Below are positions 24,729 through 33,058 of a stretch of DNA of 64,000 bases, piece by piece. The notes beneath the pieces are model-generated. The model was not told the origin of the DNA. It searched no databases and was given only the letters and a program-made list of their open reading frames with translations. The translations under genes and the position numbers were made by a program. This stretch comes from Clitopilus passeckerianus (lineage: Eukaryota > Basidiomycota > Agaricomycetes > Agaricales > Entolomataceae): NCBI GenBank assembly GCA_944990035.1, contig CALYLX010000155.1:744001-808000 (forward strand), written 5' to 3'. Position 1 is the first letter of the stretch; every line of letters starts with the position of its first letter.

Positions 24729-25213
24729 TGTTATGATTTTGCTTACATGTTTCTCCTTACATACCCCGGCCCGCTTACCTATGCACGATTACTCACATAT
24801 GCTGCGCATCACTGCGCATTTTTCATCTTTTTCCATGCTTACTCCGCATCTCTCACGATCGTGAGAGACTTATACCTTATCTGACTCTTTCTGACTCGCA
24901 TCGAGTCATACTGACTCATGTACTTACTCATCATGCTGCGCATGACTCATTACTTACTCAGCATGCTGCGCATGCGCTATATTTAGAACTACTAGATAGG
25001 TATATAAACCTGTACCATTTGGTCAAGGCTCCTCAGCTTGACCTAGGCAATCTACCTAACTGCTTAGTTCTCTACTTCGCCTTTAAGTCCCTTGCTTTGT
25101 CAATCTCACCAGGTCGTCAGTACAGCCGCAGCTGCTGACAAATCTCTGTCTTTGTTTATCAAAGACATCGAGCGTAAACAGTATTACCTAAGTTGTTAGG
25201 CTCTGCCTTAACA
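24729..25213 (+). repeat. 5' LTR of element C (485 bp)
   Basis: TGTTATGA...CTTAACA. The U3 part holds TGACTCA-type motifs, the palindrome TCTCACGATCGTGAGA (24851-24866) and two copies of a ~26-bp unit built on CATGCTGCGCATG. Length and layout equal those of the LTR at 33059-33543. Confidence 0.88.
25011..25044 (+). promoter_or_regulatory. LTR promoter of element C: TATA box and self-primer 11-mer
   Basis: TATATAAA at 25011-25018 and CAGCTTGACCT at 25034-25044. The short distance is what is expected if the 11-mer is at the 5' end of the transcript. Confidence 0.6.
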
Positions 25214-25215
25214 AA

Positions 25216-25226
25216 AGGTCAAGCTG
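25216..25226 (+). promoter_or_regulatory. Self-primer binding site, element C
   Basis: AGGTCAAGCTG, 2 nt after the LTR, is perfectly complementary over 11 nt to 25034-25044 in the same LTR. Confidence 0.68.
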
Positions 25227-25325
25227 TTCAGAAGGCCCGCTCATTGTTAGCGCAGGCCCACCCCACGACAACACAGCAGAAGCACGCAACAGGCCGATTG
25301 CCGTTGCGGCTACCACTCAGTCACC

Positions 25326-26741
25326 ACGGTCGTACACAGGGCAGACCACCCGCCACGAAATACCACTCTAGTAGAAGGAACCAACAACGTCTACAAGTTC
25401 ACCAACGGAAGCTACTGCGGTTTTAATCACAACAATAACCGCTGGTGCTACGCCTCTCTCTCCCTTGGCAAATTCACATTCACCACCGTTGCCGTTGAAA
25501 ACAGACACTTCCACGCTCTAGACTTCCCTACCCCTGAACGACCTCATAAGACCCCTGCTATTGTCCGAGCCCAACGAGAATATGACATTGAAGTAGACGA
25601 GGAGGAACAGCGACGCTTCGCACCATTACCCACAGCAATATCCAGGAACCCATCACTAGTCCCGTCTACCAGCGCTTCTGTCTTGCCCGAAGAGGAAGAA
25701 GAAGAACACCAAGTACAACAACAGCTAGAGGAGAGCCCCACAGCTGAGCCAGAGGAGCGCCCCAGTGCAGAAACAATTGAACCAGAGACCGACTTCGATT
25801 TCGACTACGAAATGTCACAAGACAACAACAACAAGAAGGACATTGGAGCCAAACCCCAAACGTTCTCCGGAGACCGATCCAAGACCAGAAAGTTCATTCA
25901 GGAACTTGAAGACTACCTCATCCTAAACAACCTCAACCAACTTGAAGATGACAAGAAGATTCGCATCGCCCTATCCTTCCTCAAAGAAGGAACTGCAGCA
26001 GCATGGGGATTAGAATTTCATGATAAATATTCAGCAGCTGAAAGGAAAGCCACCTACGCTGAATTTATCAGCCAATTCAAAGAAGCCTTTTCCCCTACCG
26101 ACGACAAAGCTGCCGCACTTCTCCAACTCAAAGCCTTACGACAGGATGGGACAGCTGACGAATTTGTCACCGTCTTCAAGAATATTCTTGCACGAACCGA
26201 TCTCAGCGGTGACACTGCAAAGATCGAGATCTTCATGGAAGGACTTACCCCCAAACTCCGAGAGAAAATTCTCTTTTCCGATTCCCCTCCTACCACATTC
26301 GACGATTGGGTCAAGAAAGCCGTCCAGTTTGACAACAACTGGCGACGTGCCAAGACAATCATGGGACATACCCGTATCATCAAGACATCTGATATGGTCA
26401 AAGGTGCTTACAAAACACCTACTGGAGCCCGAGACCCAATGGCTATGGATGTTGATCGTTTCACCACTGATCCACCCAAACGCCGCCTCACCCAGGAGGA
26501 AAGAGAACATCACAAGAAGAACAACTTGTGCTACTATTGCTCCAAGAAAGGTCACACAATCCAACAATGTCTTCAAAGGAAGAATTTTGGCAAAACCTAC
26601 CCTAGCAACAACGACAGCCGATTCCACAAGAAACCTGAGAAGGGAGCCGAGTTGATCAAATATGTCAGAGCAGTCCTAGCTGACATGCCCCAAGAAGAAG
26701 CCGCTGAATTCTACACCGAAGCAGAGGCTGAGGGTTTTTAA
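25326..26741 (+). CDS. gag of element C (non-ATG upstream start or ATG at 25812)
   Basis: Structural Gag protein of the retrotransposon. The frame is open from an ACG at 25326, in the position of the ATG of element A and in the context CCACCACGG, to TAA at 26739-26741. The first in-frame ATG is only at 25812 (MSQDNNNKKDIGAK), giving about 309 residues; from 25326 it would be 471. It has an acidic/Gln-rich leader, a capsid-like region (RKFIQELEDYLILNN, FDDWVKKAVQFDNNW) and a CCHC knuckle CYYCSKKGHTIQQC encoded at 26529-26570. It shares about nine-tenths of its residues with the gag of element A. Which start is used is unknown. The stop is embedded in a frameshift signal that would make Gag-Pol. 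Confidence 0.82.
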   Translation, partial: TVVHRADHPPRNTTLVEGTNNVYKFTNGSYCGFNHNNNRWCYASLSLGKFTFTTVAVENRHFHALDFPTPERPHKTPAIVRAQREYDIEVDEEEQRRFAPLPTAISRNPSLVPSTSASVLPEEEEEEHQVQQQLEESPTAEPEERPSAETIEPETDFDFDYEMSQDNNNKKDIGAKPQTFSGDRSKTRKFIQELEDYLILNNLNQLEDDKKIRIALSFLKEGTAAAWGLEFHDKYSAAERKATYAEFISQFKEAFSPTDDKAAALLQLKALRQDGTADEFVTVFKNILARTDLSGDTAKIEIFMEGLTPKLREKILFSDSPPTTFDDWVKKAVQFDNNWRRAKTIMGHTRIIKTSDMVKGAYKTPTGARDPMAMDVDRFTTDPPKRRLTQEEREHHKKNNLCYYCSKKGHTIQQCLQRKNFGKTYPSNNDSRFHKKPEKGAELIKYVRAVLADMPQEEAAEFYTEAEAEGF

Positions 26742-26777
26742 AGAGGAAGACTGCAAAGCCGACGTCAGTACTTCCTC
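26732..26777 (+). promoter_or_regulatory. -1 ribosomal frameshift signal between gag and pol
   Basis: Slippery heptamer G_GGT_TTT (26732-26738) in gag frame, directly followed by the TAA stop. After a 4-nt spacer comes a hairpin. GAGGAAG (26743-26749) pairs with CTTCCTC (26771-26777). ACTG (26750-26753) pairs with CAGT (26766-26769) around a 12-nt loop, with A26770 bulged. The -1 frame is open from the heptamer into pol. The same design occurs in element A. Confidence 0.65.
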
Positions 26778-26830
26778 GCCCGATTGATATTTCCAGTGTA
26801 CTTGTAGCTACTGATTTTTATGCTGAATCT

Positions 26831-29800
26831 ATGCGTATCCCAATCTCTCTACAAGACCCCCTAGATGGAAATACAACAATCGCCGGCACAAAAGCTCTCA
26901 TTGACTCTGGAGCGCAAGGGTCATTTATCGACTCCGTCTTTGCCAAGACACATCACCTCCCGCTACTCCCACTCCGACAACCGATTACAGCACGAAACGT
27001 TGATGGCACCCTGAACAAACAAGGAACTATTACCCACTTTACCTGGGTTATTGCCAAGATAGGGACAGCCATCATCAAGGAAAGATGTTTTGTCACTGGA
27101 CTCGGGAAAGACCACCTGATTTTTGGATTACCCTGGCTAAAACGGGTAGATCCAATCATATCGTGGAGCGACGGCACACTCGAAATCGACGAATCACGCA
27201 TTACCCAACGACTGTCGCAAACATTGATGCGAGCAGTAGACATCAAGCGGATGAGAGCCATCCGAGAACAACTACTAGAGGAAAACACGCCACCTACCCC
27301 AGCACCTGATTGTTCCGAAGAGAATCCCGGAAAATCAGAAGGACTTAGCGACTATTTCCGAATAGTCGAAGACGGAGAAGAGATCAATGAAGATTTTCTC
27401 ATCGCATACTGCCAGAACGAACCGGCAGTCGGAATATTCACCAAGGAGGAACCCCCACTTACGCAGGAACACACAGAGGATTACCTTGTGTACGGGCCAA
27501 TCAGGCCAACTACCACGATACGACAGACGGTGGTAACACACCATCCAGCAACCAGACACCACACACAGCAGGTGTGGATACGTGCGAAAACATCAATTTC
27601 GCAAGCTCTGGAACATAAACGAGAAGATAAGGAACCAAAGAAATCCCTTGACGAAATCATCCCCGACTATCTTCAAGACTACAGAAAAGTCTTTGAGAAA
27701 GCAGCATCCGAACGATTCCCACCAAGCCGACCCTGGGATCACGCCATAGATCTGAAGACAGATTTCGTGCCAAAAGACTGCAAGGTCTATCCGCTCAGCC
27801 CCTTAGAGCAAGAAAAACTCGACGAGTTTCTCAAGGAAAATCTAGCCAAAGGATACATCCGAGAATCCAACTCCCCACAAGCATCTCCGTTCTTCTTTGT
27901 TGCAAAGAAAGACTCGGAAGCCCTGAGACCATGTCAGGATTACCGACGACTCAACGAAGGAACAATACCTAACGCTTACCCCTTACCGCTGGCTAGCAAA
28001 CTCATCGATAAACTCAAAGGAGCAACTGTCTTCACCAAACTCGACATTCGATGGGGATATCACAACATCTGCATCAAAGATGGTGACCAATGGAAAGCAG
28101 CGTTCAAGACCAACCGAGGGTTATTTGAACCAATGGTGATGTTCTTTGGACTAATGAACTCACCCGGTACCTTCCAAGCAATGATGAACCACCTTTTCCG
28201 AGACATGATAGACGAAGGATGGGTCATCATCTACATGGACGACATCCTCATCTTCTCCAACGATCCAGAAAAACACCGAGAACGCACACGCAGAGTCTTA
28301 CAAAGACTACAAGACAACGATCTCTACCTCAAAGCAGAGAAATGCCAATTTGACACCACAAGAGTGGAATACCTTGGGTTCATCATTGAACCAAACAAGA
28401 TCTCCATGGACCCTGTCAAACTTGCAGGGATGCGTGACTGGCCTACGCCAACTACAGTAAAGGAAGTCCGATCATTCCTAGGATTCGGAAACTTTTACCG
28501 CAGGTTCATCGGAAAATATGCGGAAATTGCCAAACCGCTGAACGAACTCACCAAGAAAGACAAGAAGTGGGAATGGACCAATGAATGTCACAAAGCTTTC
28601 ACTACCCTGAAAGACAAATTCCTGGAAGCGCCTGTGTTGCTGATGCCTGACCCCACGAAGCCATTTGTGGTGGAAAGCGACGCCTCAAAACATGCAACAG
28701 GAGCAGTCCTACAACAACGTGACGCCAACGGATCATGGCACCCATGTGGTTTCATATCTAAATCGTTCTCGGAAACAGAACGGAACTATGAAATCTACGA
28801 CCGAGAACTTCTAGGCATTATCCGCGCATTAGAAACCTGGCGACACTACTTCCATGGATCCCAACATTCAGTTGTGATTCTATCCGATCACAAAAACCTC
28901 ACATACTTCCGAGAAGCCCGGAAGTTGAACCGACGACAAGCAAGATGGAATCTGATGCTCTCCCAGTTTAACATCAAACTTGTACACACCCCTGGTGCAA
29001 AGATGATACAATCTGACGCACTATCTCGACGACCAGACCACATCCCAGGTGAAGACACCGACAACGAAGACATCATTCTCCTCCCCGACAAACTTTTCCT
29101 TCGCTCAATTGACATTGAACTAAAGGACGAAATTGTACACAAGATGGTCAATGACAAACTGATTGTTGACGCCATTCGCACCGCCAAAGAAGACGGACCC
29201 CCACCAATCCGATCAAAACTGGAAGACTGGAAATTTGACGATGGCATCTTGTACTACAAGGACAAGTGTGTGGTACCAGATGACGAAGACCTCCGAAGGA
29301 AGATAGTCCAACGTTATCACGATCTACCCAGCGCAGGACACCCTGGACAATTTGGGACACTGGAAAAAGTCCGGAAGGACTACTGGTGGCCAGGGATGTC
29401 AGTGTTCATCAAGAACTTTGTGCAGGGCTGTGCAATGTGCCAGCAAATGAAAATCAATCGCCACCCCACCGCTCCACCATTAATGCCCATCAAATCCGAA
29501 ACCACTAGGCCATTTTCGCTAGTGACGTACGATTTTCACACGGATCTCCCAGAGAGTGATGGTTTCGATAGCATTATGGCCGTGGTCGACCATGGAGCTA
29601 CGAAGGGGGCAATTTTCATCCCTTGCACAAAGAAAATCGACGCCACAGGAACTGCAAACGCCTACATTGACAATGTTTACCGTCGCTTTGGACTCCCCGA
29701 CAAAGGAATTTCAGACAGAGGACCTCAATTCGCCTCTAAAGTTTTCCAAGAAATGGGACGACTCCTTGGAATCAAGCTCAACATGAGCACCGCCTACCAC

Positions 29801-30565
29801 CCACAAACCGATGGTGCGACAGAAAGGATCAATCAGGAGATTGATGCCTATCTCCGCATCTTCTGTGCACAGAACCCCGAATCCTGGTCCAAATGGATTA
29901 CCACTCTAGAATTCTCCTACAACAGCCGAACACACTCTGTCACCAAACGAACCCCATTCTACCTAATGATGGGATACGAACCACCTGCACTCCCATCAAT
30001 TGCTCCCACTAGCAAAATTCCCGCAGTTGACAAACGGATCAAGGAACTTCTGCTAGCACGCGATGAAGCAAATGCTGCACATGCACTTGCTGCGCAACGC
30101 ATGGCAGAGAAGATCACACGACAGTTCACCCCATTCAAAGTCGGAGAAAAGGTGTGGTTAGAAGCCACAAATCTCAATCAAGGAAACATCTCCAAGAAAC
30201 TAGCACCCAAACGAGAAGGACCCTTCAAGATACTCGAGGTAAAAGGACACCTGACCTATAAACTCGACCTGCCAAGACGATGGAAGATCCACCCGGTGAT
30301 TCACGCGTCACTTCTCACCCGTTACATCTCCACCAAAGCGCACGGACCCAGCTTCTCTAAACCGCCACCTGACGAAATCAACGGAATAGAAGAATACGAA
30401 ATAGAAGCAATTGTGGCCCATCAGAAACAAGGCAAAGGGCGACACAGATACCTCGTAAAATGGAAGGGATGGCCATCAGCGGACAACGAATGGATGCCCG
30501 AGTCGGAACTGCGGAACGCCAAGGAAATACTCACCGAGTATAAAAAGAGGAAGAAACTCACCTGA
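26831..30565 (+). CDS. pol polyprotein of element C: protease, RT, RNase H, integrase, chromodomain
   Basis: Enzyme polyprotein, 1244 residues from the first ATG. The frame is open upstream to the gag stop, so it is probably made as Gag-Pol by -1 frameshifting. Domains: aspartic protease with DSGAQGSFID near residue 25; reverse transcriptase with YMDD at 468-471; RNase H with ESDASKHATGAVL near 616 and YDRELLGII; integrase zinc motif ending CAMC near 867; integrase core with TYDFHTDLP, SDRGPQFAS and ERINQEID as the DDE triad; C-terminal chromodomain (YEIEAIVAHQ, HRYLVKWKGWPSADNEWMP) at about 1185-1240. No stop or frameshift is seen, so the copy is potentially active. The chromodomain is expected to direct integration towards marked chromatin. 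Confidence 0.93.
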   Translation: MRIPISLQDPLDGNTTIAGTKALIDSGAQGSFIDSVFAKTHHLPLLPLRQPITARNVDGTLNKQGTITHFTWVIAKIGTAIIKERCFVTGLGKDHLIFGLPWLKRVDPIISWSDGTLEIDESRITQRLSQTLMRAVDIKRMRAIREQLLEENTPPTPAPDCSEENPGKSEGLSDYFRIVEDGEEINEDFLIAYCQNEPAVGIFTKEEPPLTQEHTEDYLVYGPIRPTTTIRQTVVTHHPATRHHTQQVWIRAKTSISQALEHKREDKEPKKSLDEIIPDYLQDYRKVFEKAASERFPPSRPWDHAIDLKTDFVPKDCKVYPLSPLEQEKLDEFLKENLAKGYIRESNSPQASPFFFVAKKDSEALRPCQDYRRLNEGTIPNAYPLPLASKLIDKLKGATVFTKLDIRWGYHNICIKDGDQWKAAFKTNRGLFEPMVMFFGLMNSPGTFQAMMNHLFRDMIDEGWVIIYMDDILIFSNDPEKHRERTRRVLQRLQDNDLYLKAEKCQFDTTRVEYLGFIIEPNKISMDPVKLAGMRDWPTPTTVKEVRSFLGFGNFYRRFIGKYAEIAKPLNELTKKDKKWEWTNECHKAFTTLKDKFLEAPVLLMPDPTKPFVVESDASKHATGAVLQQRDANGSWHPCGFISKSFSETERNYEIYDRELLGIIRALETWRHYFHGSQHSVVILSDHKNLTYFREARKLNRRQARWNLMLSQFNIKLVHTPGAKMIQSDALSRRPDHIPGEDTDNEDIILLPDKLFLRSIDIELKDEIVHKMVNDKLIVDAIRTAKEDGPPPIRSKLEDWKFDDGILYYKDKCVVPDDEDLRRKIVQRYHDLPSAGHPGQFGTLEKVRKDYWWPGMSVFIKNFVQGCAMCQQMKINRHPTAPPLMPIKSETTRPFSLVTYDFHTDLPESDGFDSIMAVVDHGATKGAIFIPCTKKIDATGTANAYIDNVYRRFGLPDKGISDRGPQFASKVFQEMGRLLGIKLNMSTAYHPQTDGATERINQEIDAYLRIFCAQNPESWSKWITTLEFSYNSRTHSVTKRTPFYLMMGYEPPALPSIAPTSKIPAVDKRIKELLLARDEANAAHALAAQRMAEKITRQFTPFKVGEKVWLEATNLNQGNISKKLAPKREGPFKILEVKGHLTYKLDLPRRWKIHPVIHASLLTRYISTKAHGPSFSKPPPDEINGIEEYEIEAIVAHQKQGKGRHRYLVKWKGWPSADNEWMPESELRNAKEILTEYKKRKKLT

Positions 30566-30603
30566 CACCACATAGCAAACCCACTCACATCCACTATATA
30601 ACA

Positions 30604-31476
30604 ATGTCTCAAAATGCCTCTTCCTACGACCGCACCATCATCCGCAACACCTTCAAATCCGATACCGCTATTACGGCGCTCCGTACGCATACTGCCTGGA
30701 GCAGCAACAACAACCCTCTCACCGCTGTGGGAGAACAAGGAACCCTCTACCAAAACCGACGAACCGAAACTCGCAACGAAGTGGCTCGTCTGCGCCACCA
30801 ATTTGCGAAAACCACTGACGATCTTGATCAACTTTTGGACAAAGTTGATCGAGAAACGGAGGAGACCCTCACAGACCTCTTCTTTGCTATTGGAGGAACA
30901 GCTTTCCTTGACAAATTCTTCCCCGAACGACAAAACTGGTTCAACAACCCAGAGGAGACAGACTTCGAAACCCTTGCCTCCAATCCCTGGGGGCCTGAGG
31001 AAAGTCAAGAAGAGGAAGTCACGATCCTCACTGCACGTCAAGTTTGCGGAACCCTACGAGCATTTCCTCCCGTCACCAATTTACACACCGCCGCAAAAAT
31101 AAAACATAACCCCTTCGTCAAAGAAGAACAGAACGACGACAACAAGGAAAATATCGACCCCAATGGCAAACCCTCCGACGCCATACCTCTCCGCATTCGA
31201 AAGCCCACCAGAGTCCGACTCACCAACGCTGGTGAACATTCCCCCTCGACAATATCGTCCCAGAAGGCGCCGCACACTGGATACCTTGCCAACAGACCAC
31301 CACCACCCAGATGGTTCAGATGCTACATTTGTGGAGGCAGACACCGACAGTGTCATTGCTTTCGTTTTGTGTGTCGTCTGTGCCATCATCGTGGCCCAGG
31401 CCATTACCCGGTTAGCTGCCCACAACGCTACCACAAGGGTATAGACCGTCATTTCTGGGGTAAAGGAAGGAATTGA
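30604..31476 (+). CDS. Third ORF of element C, Cys/His-rich C-terminus, function unknown
   Basis: 290-residue ORF starting 38 nt after the pol stop, on the same strand and in the position where env-like genes sit in other LTR elements. It has no signal peptide. The N-terminal 60-100 residues are charged and probably helical (MSQNASSYDRTIIRNTF, ARLRHQFAKTTDDLDQLLD), followed by an acidic, Pro-rich middle. The end has two Cys/His clusters, CYICGGRHRQCHC and CRLCHHRGPGHYPVSC, then GIDRHFWGKGRN. The second resembles a zinc knuckle with a longer middle spacing (CX2CX6HX4C). A homologue stands at the same place in element B, so it belongs to the element rather than being captured recently. It may be a nucleic-acid-binding accessory protein; this is inference. 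I do not recognise the family. Confidence 0.75.
   Translation: MSQNASSYDRTIIRNTFKSDTAITALRTHTAWSSNNNPLTAVGEQGTLYQNRRTETRNEVARLRHQFAKTTDDLDQLLDKVDRETEETLTDLFFAIGGTAFLDKFFPERQNWFNNPEETDFETLASNPWGPEESQEEEVTILTARQVCGTLRAFPPVTNLHTAAKIKHNPFVKEEQNDDNKENIDPNGKPSDAIPLRIRKPTRVRLTNAGEHSPSTISSQKAPHTGYLANRPPPPRWFRCYICGGRHRQCHCFRFVCRLCHHRGPGHYPVSCPQRYHKGIDRHFWGKGRN
31163..31444 (+). CDS. Overlapping frame in third ORF with membrane-like segment (uncertain)
   Basis: 93-codon frame (MANPPTPYLSAFESPPESD) overlapping the Cys/His part of the third ORF in another frame. It has an RRRR motif and a hydrophobic stretch VIAFVLCVVCAIIVAQAI near its end. It is also open in element B and in the duplicated copy, where a one-base difference in a C-run makes it continuous with the N-terminal part of the third ORF. 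It may be a real alternative C-terminus or a by-product of the Cys/His codons. Confidence 0.3.
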   Translation: MANPPTPYLSAFESPPESDSPTLVNIPPRQYRPRRRRTLDTLPTDHHHPDGSDATFVEADTDSVIAFVLCVVCAIIVAQAITRLAAHNATTRV

Positions 31477-31497
31477 AGTCAGGAGACTTCAACAATA

Positions 31498-31509
31498 GCG
31501 AGAGGGTAA
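31498..31509 (+). promoter_or_regulatory. Polypurine tract of element C
   Basis: GCGAGAGGGTAA immediately before the TG of the 3' LTR. The same tract precedes the LTR of element B, and a variant (GTGAGAGGGTAA) precedes the LTR fragment at 32700. It is the presumed plus-strand primer. Confidence 0.6.
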
Positions 31510-31805
31510 TGTTATGATTTTGCTTACATGTTTCTCCTTACATACGCCGGCCCGCTTACCTATGCACGATTACTCACATATGCTGCGCATCACTGCGCAT
31601 TTTTCACCTTTTTCCATGCTTACTCCGCATCTCTCACGATCGTGAGAGACTTATACCTTATCTGACTCTTTCTGACTCACATCGAGTCATACTGACTCAT
31701 TACTTACTCAGCATGCTGCGCATGCGTTATATTTAGAACTACTAGATAGGTATATAAACCTGTACCATTTGGTCAAGGCTCCTCAGCTTGACCTAGTCAA
31801 TCTAC
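31510..31805 (+). repeat. 3' LTR of element C, truncated in R (296 bp)
   Basis: U3, TATA box and the self-primer 11-mer are present. The sequence then breaks off after CTAGTCAATCTAC and joins directly to a second copy of the third ORF that lacks the A of its ATG. The rest of R and U5 are missing. Confidence 0.82.
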
Positions 31806-32688
31806 TGTCTCAAAATGCCTCCTCCTACGACCGCACCATTATCCGCAACACCTTCAAATCCAATACCACTATTATGGCGCTCTGTACGCACACTGCCTGG
31901 AGCAGCGACGACAACCCTCTCACCGCTGTGGGAGAACAAGGAACCCTCTACCAAAACCGATGAACTGAAACTCACAACGAAGTGGCTTGTCTGCACCACT
32001 AATTTGCGAAAACCACTGACGATCTTGATCAACTTTTGGACAAAGTTGATCGAGAAATGGAGGAGACCCTCACAGACCTCTTCTTTGCTATTGGAGGAAT
32101 AGCTTTCCTCAATGAATTCTTCCCCGAACGACAAAACTGGTTCAACAACCCGGAGGAGACGGACTTCAAAACCCTTGCCTCCAATCCCTGGGGGCCTGAG
32201 GAAAGTCAAGAAGAGGAAGTCACGATCCTCACTGCACATCAAGTTTGCGGAACCCTACGAGCATTTCCTCCTATCACCAATTTACACACCGCTGCAAAAA
32301 TAAAACATAACCCCCTCGTCAAAGAAGAACAGGACAACAACAAAGAAAACATTGACCCAATGGCAAACCCTCCGACGCCATACCTCTCCGCATTCGAAAG
32401 CCCACCAGAGTCCGACTCACCAACGCTGGTGAACCTTCCCCCTCGACAATATCATCCCAGAAGGCGCCGCACACTGGATACCTTGCCAACCGACCACCAC
32501 CACCCAGATGGTTCAGATGCTACATTTGTGGAGGCAGACACCGACAGTGTCATTGCTTTTGTTTTGTGTGTCATCTGTGCCATCATCATGGCCCAGGCCA
32601 TTACCCGGTTAACAGCCCACAATGCTACCACAAGGGCGTAGATCGTCATTTCTGGGGTAAAGGAAAAGTCAGGCGACTTCAACGATAG
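31806..32688 (+). pseudogene. Duplicated third ORF, decayed
   Basis: A second copy of 30605-31488 with the start codon changed to CTG by the junction. TGA replaces CGA at 31961-31963, and there are many other C-to-T and G-to-A changes. A shortened stretch near 32332-32360 puts the N-terminal part in frame with the membrane-like alternative C-terminus, so one frame of 201 codons (32036-32641) is open. The Cys/His end is kept in the other frame. Confidence 0.75.
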
Positions 32689-32699
32689 TGAGAGGGTAA

Positions 32700-32725
32700 T
32701 GTTATGATTTTGCTTACATGTTTCT
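32700..32725 (+). repeat. LTR start fragment (26 bp)
   Basis: First 26 bases of the A/C LTR after a GTGAGAGGGTAA polypurine tract, cut off by the 333-bp insert. The same 26 bases begin the next LTR at 33059. Confidence 0.75.
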
Positions 32726-33058
32726 AGGGAATTGCAGGGGTAACCCCAGGGTTTTTAGAGGCCAACCCCTACTCCTACCCCCCAAAACCCCTACCCCTGG
32801 TCAGGGGTCAGGAGTACTTTTTGCTTTGGTGTAGGGGTCAGCCAAGGGTTGAGGGGTTGTTAAGGGTTGGCCATCAACAAGTCAGTATACTTGTGAATAG
32901 CTCTTAACATAGTTTTACACTCTTGTATTAATGTTTATTTCTGTATAATTAGCAGTTTAAAAGCATGAATCTGTCTAATTAGCTATCAAAACATAAATAT
33001 TTTTACTCAAGCCAAGACCCTTATACCCCTCGGAACGGCAGGGGTTAGCCAGGGGTCC
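32726..33058. repeat. 333-bp insert with C-rich/G-rich foldback ends
   Basis: The left 150 bp are an imperfect inverted repeat of C-rich and G-rich runs: GGCCAACCC at 32760-32768 with GGGTTGGCC at 32864-32872, and the palindrome ACCCCTGGTCAGGGGT inside. An AT-rich part follows, and then a second copy of the opening motif (GCAGGGGT, then AGCCAGGGG). No ORF. It may be a miniature transposon or a piece of another repeat; I do not recognise it. Confidence 0.5.

Larger units (their letters stand above)
24729..31805 (+). mobile_element. Ty3/gypsy chromovirus, element C, nearly intact
   Basis: Order: 5' LTR, self-primer site, gag, -1 frameshift signal, pol (protease, RT, RNase H, integrase, chromodomain), a third ORF, polypurine tract, truncated 3' LTR. 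The coding frames are open, apart from the missing ATG at the gag start. Its left end sits inside the pol of element B, in opposite orientation. The adjacent 3' LTR stops 20-odd bases into R at 31805. A second third-ORF copy and further LTR sequences follow up to 33543, so the right end has been rearranged. Self-priming and the chromodomain fit the Tf1/sushi branch of chromoviruses. Confidence 0.88.
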
